A stretch of DNA of 64,000 nucleotides from Craterostigma plantagineum (GCA_027422505.1 JAPQWV010000307.1:372001-436000), one strand, 5' to 3'; shown: positions 1 through 11,412, counted from the stretch's first letter. Made by a program: numbers and translations. Notes: generated by a model not told the origin, from the letters alone.

Positions 1-66
1 AATTTGCGTGCCCAACAACTTATGTGATAAAGCTGCTGGGACAGATGGAGTAAATCGGGTTGGCTC

Positions 67-585
67 CAATGTTTTAAAAAGCGTATAGCGTAGTGTGTCG
101 CGTTTTAGTGCCAGTAGCGCGTAGCGTAAATAGCGTAGCGCATTGCTTGAGCATTTCGGGTAATCTATATATAATGTAATAAATTATATATAAATATATA
201 ACAAATATAAATATGCTACGTTCGGTTATTTTTTATGTCATTATTGTAGTTATGAGACTAAATAATCAATATTTTCTCAAAAAATTTAATGAAATAAAAC
301 ATATGGTACAATTAATTTATTAAAATAATAAATTCAATATATATATATATATAGGAATAATATATTTTAAAGTTTATATAAGTCCACAACAAAAAAAAAA
401 AAAAAATAACATAAAATATTGTAGCACGCTATATGTGCAATTTGGCACGCTATTTACGCTATTTCTCAAAATATTCGCGCTATTCAGGACAAAACGCTAT
501 ATTTTTTACGCTTTAACGCGTTTTTCTGTAAAATTACGCTATTTCGCGCTACGAAACGCGCTACACTACGCTATTTAAAACACTG
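67..585. mobile_element. hAT-type MITE, 519 bp, with perfect 8-bp target duplication
   Basis: The ends are inverted copies, CAATGTTTTAAA on the left and TTTAAAACACTG on the right. They are flanked by a perfect 8-bp duplication, GTTGGCTC, at 59-66 and 586-593. Both arms carry degenerate copies of GCGTAGCG / CGCTACGC and AATAGCG, so the element can fold into a long imperfect hairpin around an AT-rich centre that includes a (TA)n run and a poly-A run. There is no coding capacity. An 8-bp duplication plus CA(A/G)TG ends is the usual signature of hAT elements. The family assignment is inferred from that signature. Confidence 0.85.
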
Positions 586-593
586 GTTGGCTC

Positions 594-995
594 TTATACT
601 AATTTGTTAGGATATATATAGTATATATTATAGATAGCCACATGCGTCTCATCTAAGCCTATCCCACATTAAATTACGAGATCTTATATGTTGTTCTGAA
701 TAATTATTTAATTAAAACTTCCCTTTGTGGCACTTGGGCAAGTACGTAAAGAGATAGAGCTCATTGTTCTTGTTGTGTAATGCAATGCTGCACTTAATAT
801 TCTTTTAGGTTTCGGACATGATGTAGGTAAGTAAGATCACTGTTCTGTTAGACCCTATCTGCTTTCTTTATGCTACTGTCCAAATAAAATCATTTAAATT
901 AGAAAACAAATAATCAAAATACTTTTGCTGCCCATATAAGGAGAGCAAAGCCACGCCTCATCGAAACCTTTTACTCTCCAAATAGGGTCTCTTCT
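594..995. other. Intergenic, upstream of the DUF1635-family gene
   Basis: This AT-rich sequence has no convincing ORF or repeat. It probably includes the promoter and 5' leader of the gene starting at 996. I see no unambiguous TATA box. Confidence 0.4.
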
Positions 996-1872
996 ATGGA
1001 TTGCGTTCAAAGATCCCATTTTTTCAACTATAGCTGCATATTCTCCCCAGACAAGGTAATTAACTGATCTTGAAAATGCATTCCATTAAATTTTATACAA
1101 ACTTTAACATGCTTGCCTTGATTTCATTAATGAAACTTCTCTCAACAACAAAAACAGGCCATGGATGATTTAAGCGAATCTGTACTTGGAACCATAGAGC
1201 TTCAAGAAACAAGAATCAAAGCAACAACAAGGGATTAAACTTAGAGATCAACAGATATCTCAGCTCAAAGAAACGCTCGCAAACGCCGTCAAAGAAAGGG
1301 ACAAAGCTCGAGATAATTGCCAGAAGCTCTCTATGGAGAAGATGCTACTCCAGCGAAAACTGCGGCAAGAACATCCAATTTCTGGGATTCTGAGAAACGT
1401 CGTCGACGCTAACCTGTCATCGTCGGACTGCGATGAGAGCACATTATCATCTCCGCCGCAGCCGCCGCCGTCGTCGGAAGTATCAGCTTGCCGGGAGAAT
1501 TGGGATTATCCGATAGCGATGAAGAAGCCGTTCCCTGAGAGGGGACAGTTTCTGAAAGCCGTAATGAAAGCTGGCCCGTTGCTTCAGACCGTAATGCTCG
1601 GCGGTCCTTTGCCGAAGTGGCGCCACCCTCCGCCGCAGATTGACACGCGTCAGATCCCTCCTCCGCCTGTGGCGGCGGCGACACGGTTGTTGCCTTCGGC
1701 CGTGTGCACGCAGGTTCATATGATTGATAGCTTAGTTGGTAGGACAAAAGTCGCTGTTTCAAATAACGACTGTGGTAGCACGAATCGTAGGAGAAGATCG
1801 TCAGAGTTTGGTAGTGAAGAAGTTTCTGATTCGCCGAGTGAGTTCAAGTATCAAAGAGTTGTATTCCAATGA
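996..1872 (+). CDS. DUF1635-family protein, two exons, unclear intron acceptor or frameshift
   Basis: Exon 1 (996-1055, 20 codons) begins ATGGATTGCG and ends AAG before GTAATT. Exon 2 ends with TGA at 1870-1872. The C-terminal part contains FLKAVMKAGPLLQTVMLGGP followed by LPKWRHPPP, the hallmark of plant DUF1635 proteins, whose function is unknown. Upstream of it a short basic coiled-coil-like stretch (LRDQQISQLKETLANAV) also fits the family. The intron end is uncertain. The best-looking acceptor (CAG at 1155-1157) opens a frame that meets TAA at 1236-1238. An alternative acceptor (AG at 1196-1197) keeps frame to the end and gives about 244 residues. The sequence between the two acceptors itself reads like coding sequence, so a single-base frameshift is the other possibility. 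Confidence 0.7.
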
Positions 1873-2329
1873 CCCCTTTTTCTTTTGATTATCGTTGTTA
1901 TTGGGGTTATGGTTTCTTTTTTTTTTTTTTTTTTTTTCTAGGGGCTGATTATGGGCTCCCTTTTTCAACTTGTTATTGTCAAAAATAGGGAGGTGGGGTG
2001 TTTTAATTTTGTAGTTTGTGTAATTATTTGATCTTTCTACATCTTTCTAGTTTCTATGTTAGCTTGGTAGTTTTAATCATAGAAGGGAGATGGGCTTTCC
2101 TCTTTTTTCTTTTTTTTTTCCTCACGTAAGACGCTTATATTATTATGTGATAATAATGTTCAGTACAAAAAAATGACAATACATTGCGATTAGTAAAATA
2201 AAAGCATATTAATAAATTAGTATTATGTATATCGCACAATATGAATATGTTCGTATTGGGTGCAATTAAATAATGACAAATTTTATAGGATAAGGTCCAG
2301 CGTGCCCGGGTTGTCAAGTTGGGTGGGTG
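1873..2329. other. Intergenic with 3' UTR and poly-T tracts
   Basis: This stretch follows the DUF1635-type gene. It holds a long T run at about 1918-1937 and AT-rich sequence. No gene was seen. Confidence 0.4.
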
Positions 2330-2345
2330 CCCACGAATCAGAATC

Positions 2346-2661
2346 TTTTTTTTTTTTTTTCTGTCCCGAGGTATCCCCACACTGCCTGGCTATGGACTAG
2401 CCCCTGCCAGCCGTGGGCATTTTTACGCCACACAGACTTGGCAAGGCGGGGGCTATTTACGCCACACACTCCAGAGGTGGGACTAATCCCCGGGACCAGA
2501 TGGATACGTCCCAAACCCATACCGGCATCGATAGTCATGAGAAATAATCCTCATGGGGATTTCCCAAATTCATGTAGGAGGTAGGGTTCGAACTCCTGAC
2601 CTCCTAGTCACATGAATTTTGGGGCCTCCCCATCAGCCACTAGAGCTGATGGGTCATTGGC
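2346..2661 (-). mobile_element. tRNA-derived SINE with 16-bp target duplication
   Basis: Read on the minus strand, the element begins near 2661. It has a tRNA-like head with an A-box-like CAGCTCTAGTGG, inside a hairpin formed by CCCATCAGC and GCTGATGGG, then a B-box-like AGTTCGAACCC. A unique body of about 200 bp follows, ending in a poly-A tail seen as the T run at 2346-2360 on the plus strand. The flanks are perfect direct repeats, CCCACGAATCAGAATC, at 2330-2345 and 2662-2677. Internal pol III boxes, A tail and a long target duplication together define a SINE. Confidence 0.88.
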
Positions 2662-2677
2662 CCCACGAATCAGAATC

Positions 2678-4698
2678 CAAATATCTGACGCAACGATTTA
2701 TTTAATTAAAACAAATGCATCATTTGCTTTTCATTGAATAGACCTTGTTAGTGGTTCTTCTTTTTATCATATAAAAAAATAAATATAGTTAAGGTAAGGC
2801 TAAGGACCATGTCAAAGCAAGTTTTAAACTATTACATATTTTTATCGAAACCGTGGAACTAACCCAACTTGTTTTGTCATAAATAATAATCCCAGTTTGT
2901 TTATCGGGTTATGACTTATGACCCGACCGACCCGACGCTAACAAGACCCATTATTTCCAAGTGTAACAGACTCACGATAGAGCCCGTCACCAATAATTGG
3001 GTCGGCCCAATATCAGTTAAACGTATTAAATATCGGGCCCAATGTACTTTCTTTTTAATCATTTATCTATTGAAAATCGAACATCACAAAAATACAAGTA
3101 AATAAATAAAAGAGGATATGCAAATGCAACCGTCAATACCTCAGCACTCGGAGGAAGACTAATTGCCTCGTGGCTCATGTTTACACATTTTTCTTGGGTA
3201 TTTCTAGAAGTGACCTTGATATGAAAATTTCAAGGTTATATTAATAGCTAGGGAGTTATGTCTCATTCAACAATCCAAAAACATAGAATAAAAAAATTGG
3301 TCCACAAACGACAACTGCACGCCAAAATAGAATTTAAATAAACAAAGACAAACATAAAATTGAATATCAATGAACGGCCTGTCATATTTTTTTCCTTCCG
3401 ATGTGATTCTTGAACTTTCCTTCAAGTTCTTCCATGACCCGTCACCCGTTTAGGTTAGTTATTAAACCCTTGAATATGTATTCTCTTGTTCTGTTTTTCA
3501 AATTATTTCTATATGTACTGGTTTTTGACGACCCGTTATAAACAAATTCAAAATGCTGATTAATAGACCTATTAATTTAGAGTTAACTTATGGTCAACCA
3601 TCCTCCTTTTGTAGAAAGAAAAGATATAACAATGACTTGGAGCCCGCGCCTAAATAACCGTTGGAACATTCCTTTCCTAAGCCACTCCTCAATGCTAAAC
3701 CCGAAAAAGTAGGTTTTTTTTTTGTGTGCCACATCGAGGGCACCTCAAAAGTAAAAAACCTCTACCTCCAAAACAAAATCTCTCCCCAACCATAAAACCC
3801 AAAAAGTAGGTTTATTGGGAACCCTCTTTAATTTAATTTTATTTAATTAATCAATTATATTTAACTAATTTTCAAAATAAGTTATAAATAATTATATTTC
3901 ATATTATTTAATTTTAATATTTAATAAAAAAATTCGAATACATAATAAAAATATTATTTATTTATTTAAAATATAAAAGAAATAAATATTTTTAACACAT
4001 TAAAATTTTTTCGTAAAAAATAAAAAACTTAATAAATATTATAAACAAATATTAATATATGATAAAAAGGAAATAAAGTATTAAAAATCATCACATTGTA
4101 TTTATCTAGTTTTCAAAATTATTTATATATAATTATATTTCGTATTATTTAACTTTTAAATTTAATAAAATAAATAATGCAGGGAAAAGTAAATAAGTTA
4201 AATAAAAAATAAACACTTTAACGTATTAAAATATTTTTAGTTAAAAAAATAATAAATATTAATATATAAACAAAATATTAATATATAAATAAATATCAAT
4301 ATATAACCAGATATTAATATATAAATATTAGTACATGAGATAAGAAAAGTAAAAAAAAAAAAAAAGAAAAGAAAAAGCTGCAAAAAACCTAGGTATGATA
4401 GATTAAACCTACCAAAAAACCTCATACGAGCCATTAAGGTATAATTATCAGGTTTTTCTCTATTCTAATCACCCAAAAAACCTACCATTAAGGAATGCCT
4501 AATCGACAACTCTCTCTCTCTCTATAGAGAAATGTTTTTATTTCCTTGGTAGTGTTTAGATTGAAACGTTAATATTTGATTTTATCATAAAGAATATGTT
4601 TGACCACTAAACTCATCACAGTTGTCTAATAATGCATTAACGAGCGCTCGCTAGTTGTTCTTCTCTCTTGAATTTTTGCACTAGAATCGAAACTAAGA
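2678..4698. other. Long AT-rich intergenic region
   Basis: No credible gene was seen. 3830-4430 is extremely AT-rich with poly-A/T runs. Related strings around 3690-3800 (AAGTAGGTTT) and 4385-4500 (AAAACCTACC) are inverted relative to each other and may be the ends of an old transposon, but I could not define termini or a target duplication. A CT microsatellite lies at about 4511-4522, in the likely promoter or 5' leader of the RING gene. Confidence 0.4.
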
Positions 4699-6701
4699 AT
4701 GGCCATCGCTGGACTTGAACAAGCTTCGCCCTTACTCTTGGGCGAATCTCAAAGCATCCGTACATCCTCTGTACTGCGAATGTGGCAAGAACTCGAGGAG
4801 GCCAATCAAATTGCGAAGAACGACCACCCTTCTTCTTCTTACAGGCGACGGGGAATTCATTCGAATGCCGATAATGGAGCGGAGAAACATCGTACGGACT
4901 ATGACGAAAGCATCGTGTCGTCGGAATCAGCGAGCAATCGCCCGAAGATTAATGGCGTAAGAAGGCCCATTATTAGTAGGATGATCGGTGGTAGGCAGAC
5001 CCTAGTGGATCTTCTCTCTAAGGCCCACCGTGAAAGGAGAGACGAGCTTAGGGTTTTGTCTGAAATGAAATCCGTGTCTGAATTCGTCCATCGCCGTCGC
5101 ATAAAGGTTTTCACTCTTTTCTTTTTTTCCTTTTGTCTGGGCATCATCAATCTGCTGATTTTTTCACGTTTTCAGACCATGTGATAGTGTTTGTCTCTCT
5201 GTCTCTTTGCTGTACGTCGTTAATTAGGCTCTCTTGCGAGGTAGATTCCTCACAAACGGAAGATTTGTATTGGAGAAGAGAACGGACACTGAGTCCGATT
5301 TTCTCCGCCGAAGGCAAACGGTTTCCGATCTCAGGTGATGTTATAAGTTTTTCCTGTCGAAATTTATTCTTGATTTTGGATTATACTCTCTGATATGAGG
5401 TTATTACTATCATCAGGGAAGAATTCATCTCCAAACTGGGGAGTAGTAGTGGTAGTAGTAGTTCATCAACTTCTAGTCGTAAGAATGATAACAACGGAGA
5501 CTCGGAATCTATATGCATCACAGCAGATTCAAATCCTACCGAGGAAGAAGAAGAAGAATCACTCAGTGGTAGTTCGTCGAACGAGCCCTTGATAGAACAG
5601 AGCAGCAATGAAGATCTCCATGGGAGAGATGATGATGCAATCGATCCTTGGATTCCTCAGATGGCGACGATGCCTTCTTCTTCTTCTTCACATGGAGAGG
5701 TTGGAAGGTTCCATTCGTACCATAAAGATGACGAAAACGAAGAACGCCGCATGGAAGTAAGGCAACTTTCAAGCCGGTAAATGATAACACCTTCCACTTT
5801 ATTACATCCAATCCTCTCTTTTTGGGAAAATTCTCTTATTTATTCGCCATTTTTATTACATCAGGCGACGAGTTTCAAGTCTGCTTGGAAGTAGTAGTTT
5901 CAGCGATAGCCTCAATCAAGTCCTTCAATCCCACATCGAAAGGCAAGCTCATCATCATCATAATCATCATCATCAATCTGATGATTCTTATTTTTATTGG
6001 GAAGAAGACGAAGAAGAAGATCCACAGCTACGATACCAGGTATTCATTCCATTGCTTGACCTTATTATTATTACAAACACAGAGTAGCCGCTTTTCTTCA
6101 TTCCTTCATCGCCCAACTAATAATTATAATAACCTTCGTGGAAACTAACTTTAGGACTTGGAAGTAATCAACGACAAGATGCAAACTATGATAGAAAACT
6201 GCACGGATTATCAAGTAGATTTGCAGAGCTCGCTGGGGCAAGAAGAACTCTCTTCTGCTATGGATCGATCGATCTTAACAAGAGGTGAGTCAAGTGATGA
6301 ATAGCTTCACTTAATTACTTATGATTCATGATAGATGATAATTGCATTTTCTTTTAAAAGAAAATGTAGAAAACTTAGAGGACATTTACTTGGAGCAAGT
6401 AAAGAAAGGTATATGCTGCCTCTGTGCCGATGCCAAGATCAGCACATTGCTGTACAGGTAAATTAAACTTACTAACACTTCAGTTTTCCTAAATTTGGTA
6501 AGAAAAATTATTCGGCAGTTTCCTAAATTTTGAAGATGCTTATTAGTCACACACATATGTATATATATATAAATAAATCGTAGGTGCGGACACGTGTGCA
6601 CGTGTTTTGATTGTGCTCAAAGATTGGTCCGAGATAATGGCAAGTGTCCTATTTGCCTGTGCCCCATTGCTGAGGCTGTCCCAGTCCATTTCATTCAGTA
6701 A
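4699..6701 (+). CDS. C3HC4 RING-finger protein (putative E3 ubiquitin ligase), 7 exons
   Basis: Exons are 4699-5106, 5228-5334, 5417-5776, 5865-6039, 6155-6284, 6361-6457 and 6584-6701. All borders are GT-AG, the phases are consistent, and the total is 465 codons including stop. The N-terminus starts [16 protein letters not shown]. The middle contains LLRGRFL and a basic segment, then serine-rich and acidic low-complexity sequence, a conserved-looking [18 protein letters not shown] helix, and a histidine run coded by CAT repeats (about 5951-5975). The C-terminus is a [18 protein letters not shown] and CPIC, split between exons 6 and 7, ending VPVHFIQ. RING proteins of this type recruit an E2 enzyme to transfer ubiquitin; the substrate cannot be read from sequence. 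The structure looks intact. I recall similar Arabidopsis genes near AGO5 on chromosome 2. Confidence 0.9.
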
Positions 6702-7173
6702 TTACAGAGAAAAAGGATTAAAATACTACATGGAGAATTAACATTATTTGCATTTATAATTATGTATATGTAATAAAAATATATAGATGCAAAACGCGAG
6801 CCAGCTCGGTGATGATTCTCTTTTGCCATTCCTTTTCTTTTTCCCCCCATTTTTTGCTTTATTATGATGAGAACATTTTAGCCATTAGCATTTTTAATTA
6901 CCTATAATACTGTGTGCACATACACATATATGATACTCAAAGTACACATCAAAGAGAATCATAAGATTAACCAACCACCCTACGACACTGATAACTACGT
7001 TATTACATCACTACATTAGTTAACCAACTGATAACTACGGTTAGCAAATCTGATCCAAACATGCACGCAACACTAAGGACCAAAAAGGGCATGCAAAAAA
7101 CAAACACTAGGCAAACTTACTAAATATCACACACCAAGTAATAATACAGTCGTCGTTACGTTACTACTGATGA
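6702..7173. other. Intergenic between convergent RING and H2B-like genes
   Basis: This short AT-rich stretch contains the 3' ends of two convergent genes. No ORF or repeat of note was seen. Confidence 0.4.
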
Positions 7174-8059
7174 TTATTTATAATTCACATAAGTGGTAAC
7201 TGCCTTCGTCCCCTCAGCAATGGCGTGCCTCCCAAGCTCGCCGGGCAAGATCAGCTTCACCGCCCCTTGAACTTCCCTAGACGACATCGTTCGCCGGCGG
7301 CCGAACTGCTGCAGGCGAGCGGCTTCCTCGGCTAACCTCTCGAACATGTCTGCACATCAAGTTGTTGATCACCGTCATGGCTTTCGAAGATATTCCCAGG
7401 TCGGGATGAACCTGCTTCATCACCTTGAACACGTACCTCTTGTACCCAGCTCCGGCGGAGCCGGAGGCGGCGGATGAACCGCCGCGACGCTTGCGAGGGC
7501 GGCCGCCGCGGCCGGCCCTCGCTTTCTTCGTCGTTTCTTCTTCTTTCTGCTGAGGGGTGCTCGGAGGCGGTGGGTGGTGGTGTGGTTTATTCCTCGGGCT
7601 TGACCTTCTCTTTTCGGCGGGCGGAGACGCCGGGGGAATGCTTACCTCCGGCGGTGAGATGGGCGGCTGTGTTTCGCCTTCGTCTTGCGGCGGTGGCTGT
7701 TTTCTGGGGCTTGATCTTCTCGGTTCGGCCGGTGGCGGCGGCGGAATACTTATCTCGGGTTGGGAGATGGGCTGCGTTTCATCTTCGTCTTGCGGCGGCG
7801 GCGGGGTACTCTTGTCTTGGACCGGTATGGTTTTGACTTGGGAGGTTCGGCGATGGTCCGACGACGACGGCGGCGTAGTGAAGAGTTGAACGTTGCTGTC
7901 TTCTTTAGTCGAAGAGGAGACAAGTTCTGCTTCCATGTGGCTAAGGTTAGCATCTCCTTCTCGGTCGTCCTTCATCAACACTTCGACGGTTTCCTCGACT
8001 ACTTTCTTTGTGGTGACGACGGCTTTCACGGATTTTGTGGACCTTTTCTTTGGTGCCAT
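7174..8059 (-). pseudogene. Histone H2B.8/H2B.S-like variant gene with a one-base frameshift
   Basis: The start is at 8059 ([10 protein letters not shown]). The first 205 codons are a long charged, proline-rich tail with two copies of a block of about 35 residues that includes ETQP...SIPP and (R)RSSPR, then a basic AT-hook-like [12 protein letters not shown]. The histone fold begins at about residue 206 ([20 protein letters not shown]). After MTVINNLM (residue 235) the frame breaks, and the open frame ends at 7277. An extra base at 7354 (T on the coding strand) explains it, because in the shifted frame the rest of an H2B fold ([12 protein letters not shown]...LPGELGRHA...) continues to TAA at 7174-7176. 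A long disordered tail fits the angiosperm H2B.8/H2B.S class, described in Arabidopsis sperm and seed. No intron is seen. It could be a pseudogene, a frameshifted allele or an assembly error. Confidence 0.85.
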
Positions 8060-8135
8060 ATTTTTTTTGGTTATGATATTGATAGCAGTGAGTGGTTTCA
8101 GTTCAGAGTGATTGATGTTCGAAATTATTACCACC

Positions 8136-8145
8136 TTTTAAATAG
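8136..8145 (-). promoter_or_regulatory. TATA-like box of the H2B.8-like gene
   Basis: The minus strand reads CTATTTAAAA about 80 bases upstream of the start codon at 8059. That is a plausible TATA position for an intronless histone gene. It is inferred from sequence only. Confidence 0.4.
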
Positions 8146-8700
8146 AAGAGTGAAGAGTCTCGAACTAACCTTCATTTTAGATATATAAAAATAGGAGAAG
8201 GATATAGATAATGGGACACGCGTAGTTCAAGAGGCGACCTTATTGCTACACGTGGTAAAAAGTAAAAACTGAAGATGTGTTTCTTGGGCTCATTGGGCCG
8301 ACAGGTATTCCACGATATTATTGCAATTATCTAGGTGATAAATTAATTTATGATCAATCATACAGTCTGCAATGATCTATTTGATTCTACAATCATACAG
8401 CAAGCCGCTCCTTCCCTTTGCTTTGTGCAAAGTGATTATATATTTCTAATACTTTTAGCACACCCTTAAAATTAATTATACGTGGATGAATTTAATAAAT
8501 TATATGCTGAAAACAGGATGATATGGTTATTATGAGTTTTAAAGCAATGTGGTTTAATATTTTTTTCTTAATAATTGATATACTAAAATATATGATATGG
8601 TTATAATGATGTAATAGGTTTTTATTTCACAATAGTAATTAATGTAGAAAAAGGTTGATTGATCAATTTTGACGGATCAATTTACAGTTTCTATCCCTCC
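8146..8700. other. Intergenic, AT-rich
   Basis: This is the upstream region of the H2B.8-like gene. No gene or defined repeat was seen. Confidence 0.35.
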
Positions 8701-9350
8701 TAGGATACGCAATAAATTAACAGAGATACCATGAGAATGAACATAAACAAATAAGTTTGATCGCCAATAATAATGTGAAAGAAAATCAACATCTTAATCT
8801 TTTCAAGACAAACAAAGTGTTTTCATCGAAAAGTTGCTGACAGGTTTGCCCAAAAAAGCCATTCCCAAGCGGTAGTATTATGTATGGCATACACATAAAT
8901 GTTTTATGTATAAGATAATATATACTCTTCTGCGAAAGATATATATAAATATATACGTAGCAAACGACAATTAATTTTTATTAGTGATTACTTCGTACGA
9001 GATGAAGAGTGTCACTTGGACACTGATTTTGGAAATCTCCAAAACATGTTATCATTCATATGTGAGAAAAAAAAAGAATCGAAACGTAATTCTAAAATAA
9101 CTTCAAAATAGGCATTGTTTACGTTTCGATAGATCCAGGATATGCATGTCATCATGTATATCCTGTATATATGAAAGAATGTGTCTAAAACGACGTACGA
9201 AAGGATGTGATATACGAAAGAATTCATCATGTATACAAAAGAATGTGCGACCACAACAACAGGATTTTAGAATGGTAACTTGACATGCTTCATATCATCA
9301 TGCAAATGAAGTTTATAAAATAATAATAAATACATGTATATATACATATT
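8701..9350 (+). repeat. Left copy of a direct repeat of about 650 bp flanking the tandem array
   Basis: The sequence from TAGGATACGC onward is repeated in the same orientation at about 14800-15480. Shared strings include CATCGAAAAGTTG, CAGGTTTGCCC, CAAGCGGT, TTTTGGAAATCTCC and AAAACATGTTATCATT. The copies are diverged and contain indels, so the duplication is not recent. I recognise no protein in it. Confidence 0.75.
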
Positions 9351-9543
9351 ATGGAACATGATATATTTGTATTTGTTATCAATGGACTCTCGGTCGCATG
9401 GAGGGACGTCAGTGGCACAACCACTCTTGGACAAGTGGGGGTCGTCAATGTTGGTTACCAAAACCAATTAAGCTCGAGTCGGTACTAGGTTTCAAAATTT
9501 TCGAATCGAAATATTAATTAACCAAAAATCGGTTTTACACGTA

Positions 9544-9777
9544 CCGTGTGGGGCCCTCTTCACCATACAAGTTGTGTGTATTGTATGCATCAACCGCACT
9601 TCCAAAATCGATCAACCGCCTAATTAAACAAACATCAACAGACAGTTAAGTAAGTAATAGTTTAAAACAAATGAGTGCAAATAATAAAAAAAAGTTTACT
9701 TACAAGTGTGCATCATCGTAATAGCTATCTAACTTTCATGGAACACCTTCCGTTAGCCATTAGATGGCAAACTACGA
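9544..9777 (-). pseudogene. Protein-kinase-like exon pair, unit 1 (degraded)
   Basis: On the minus strand an exon ending at 9704 before GTAAGT encodes NIVVCHLMANG but then meets an in-frame stop. After an intron with a TTTAATTAG acceptor, an exon at about 9544-9619 encodes RLIDFGSAVDAYNTHNLYG then EEGPTRYV and a stop. The DFG triad followed by SAVD and LYG resembles the activation segment of a family of plant protein kinases. The fragment lacks the N-lobe and most of the C-lobe. The kinase assignment rests on this short segment. Confidence 0.5.
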
Positions 9778-10233
9778 TATTTGCTTATTCCTATATGTAT
9801 AGAGTTGTATGGTGAGTATATATATGATATCCATAATATGTTATAAATAAACTTGTGTTGCAGTTATGTGCGTGCATAAAATTTTATTATTAGAGAAACT
9901 ACAAAACAAAACAAGTCAATATATATATATATATATAGATAATGAATAATAAGTTTAAACAAAACACGTCAATAATATATTTTGATATATGTATTCGTAC
10001 ATATATGACATCCACAAAATGACTATAAATCAACTTGTGTTGCATTATGTGTATGCGTAAATTTTTAAATCAAACAAATTAGAAAACAAAACACGTCAAT
10101 AATATATATTGCATAACAATTTTTTTATAATTTATTTTTTTAATTAGTCATGATGTTAAGCTTTGATTGTTTATCGAATAGATGATTTAGAAAAAATATC
10201 TAATCAATCGTGCCATTCTTCTGCAGTAATATT

Positions 10234-10437
10234 CACGACGACCTCTATCGAGCGGTTTTACAACGTCTAGGCAGAGATGGTGTCATCATGGACTTCATAT
10301 TTCTTTCCGAGCATCTCTCTCCGGTGAGATACCAAGGAATGATGGGCTCGTGTTCGTACGTGGCCGTTATTAGTTGTATGGAGATGATTTATCGTATGGT
10401 TGGCAGACGTCCAAAAGGACATCCACAACATGAATAA
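10234..10437 (+). pseudogene. Papain-like cysteine peptidase fragment, unit 1
   Basis: An open frame of 75 codons (10210-10437) contains LSPVRYQGMMGSCSYVAVIS followed by CMEMIYRM. This matches the papain-family pattern P-V-R-x-Q-G-x-x-G-S-C around the catalytic cysteine and its helix, with the usual Trp after the Cys replaced by Ser. No His or Asn catalytic regions follow in this copy, and the frame stops soon after RRPKGHPQHE. The homology is short, so the call is tentative. Confidence 0.4.
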
Positions 10438-10741
10438 ATCAACTTGTGTTGCATTATGTGTATGCGTAAATTTTTAGTATGAAACAAATTACAAAACAAA
10501 ACACGTCAATATTGCATAATAAATTTAAATGTAATACTTACATGGCATAATATCACAATGAGTGATGTTGTTTTTCGCCAATAAATCAATGATTTCACAT
10601 GACATAACGCCACTCTTGCACAAGTGGGTCGTCAATGTCGGTTACCAAAACTGGTGAAGCTCAATTAGGTATTAGGTTTCAAAATTTTTGAATTTAAATA
10701 TCGATTAACCAAAATTCGATTTTACACGTATCGTGTGAGAC

Positions 10742-10975
10742 CCTCTTCACCGTACAAGTTTAGAGTACTGTATGCATCAACCGCACTCCCAAAATCGATC
10801 AACCGCCTAATTAAACAGGCATCAACACACAGTTAAGCAAGTAATTAGTCAAATGAGTGCAAATAATAAAATTTTAACTTACAACTGTGCATCATCATAA
10901 TAGCTATCTAGACTAACTTCCATGGAACAACTTCCATTAACGATTAGATGGCAAACTACGATGTTTGCTGATTAT
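10742..10975 (-). pseudogene. Protein-kinase-like exon pair, unit 2
   Basis: This is the same exon pair as in unit 1, in better condition. The upstream exon encodes NIVVCHLI and later SLDSYYDDAQL before GTAAGT. The second exon encodes RLIDFGSAVDAYSTLNLYG then EEGLTRYV. Base changes between units largely preserve the protein. Confidence 0.5.
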
Positions 10976-11047
10976 AAATCAACTTGTGTTGCAGTTATGT
11001 GTATACGTAAATTTTTAGTATTAGAGAAACTACAAAACAAAACAAGT

Positions 11048-11097
<50 letters not shown>

Positions 11098-11412
11098 GAA
11101 TAATAAGTTCAAACAAAACACATCAATAATACATTTTGATATATGTATTCATACGTATATGACATCCACAAAATGAGTATAAATCAACTTGTGTTGCATT
11201 ATGTGTATGCGTAAATTTTTAGTATCAAACAAATTACAAAACAGAACAAGTCAATAATATATATTGCATAACAAATTATTTTTATTAATTTAATTTTCAG
11301 AATTAGGCATGATGTTAAGATTTGATTGTTTGTCGAATAGATGATTTAGAAAAAAAGTACACATATATATATATATATATATATATCAATCGCGCCATAT
11401 TGCAGTAATATC

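Noticed and set aside
3640..4500. Possible large MITE with AAGTAGGTTT / AAAACCTACC ends
   Set aside because: Inverted similarity is visible, but no exact termini or target duplication could be defined.
7474..8188. Plus-strand frames opposite the H2B.8-like gene (7474-7836, 7557-7889, 7760-8188)
   Set aside because: They are antisense shadows of a GC-rich proline/serine coding region and show no family features.
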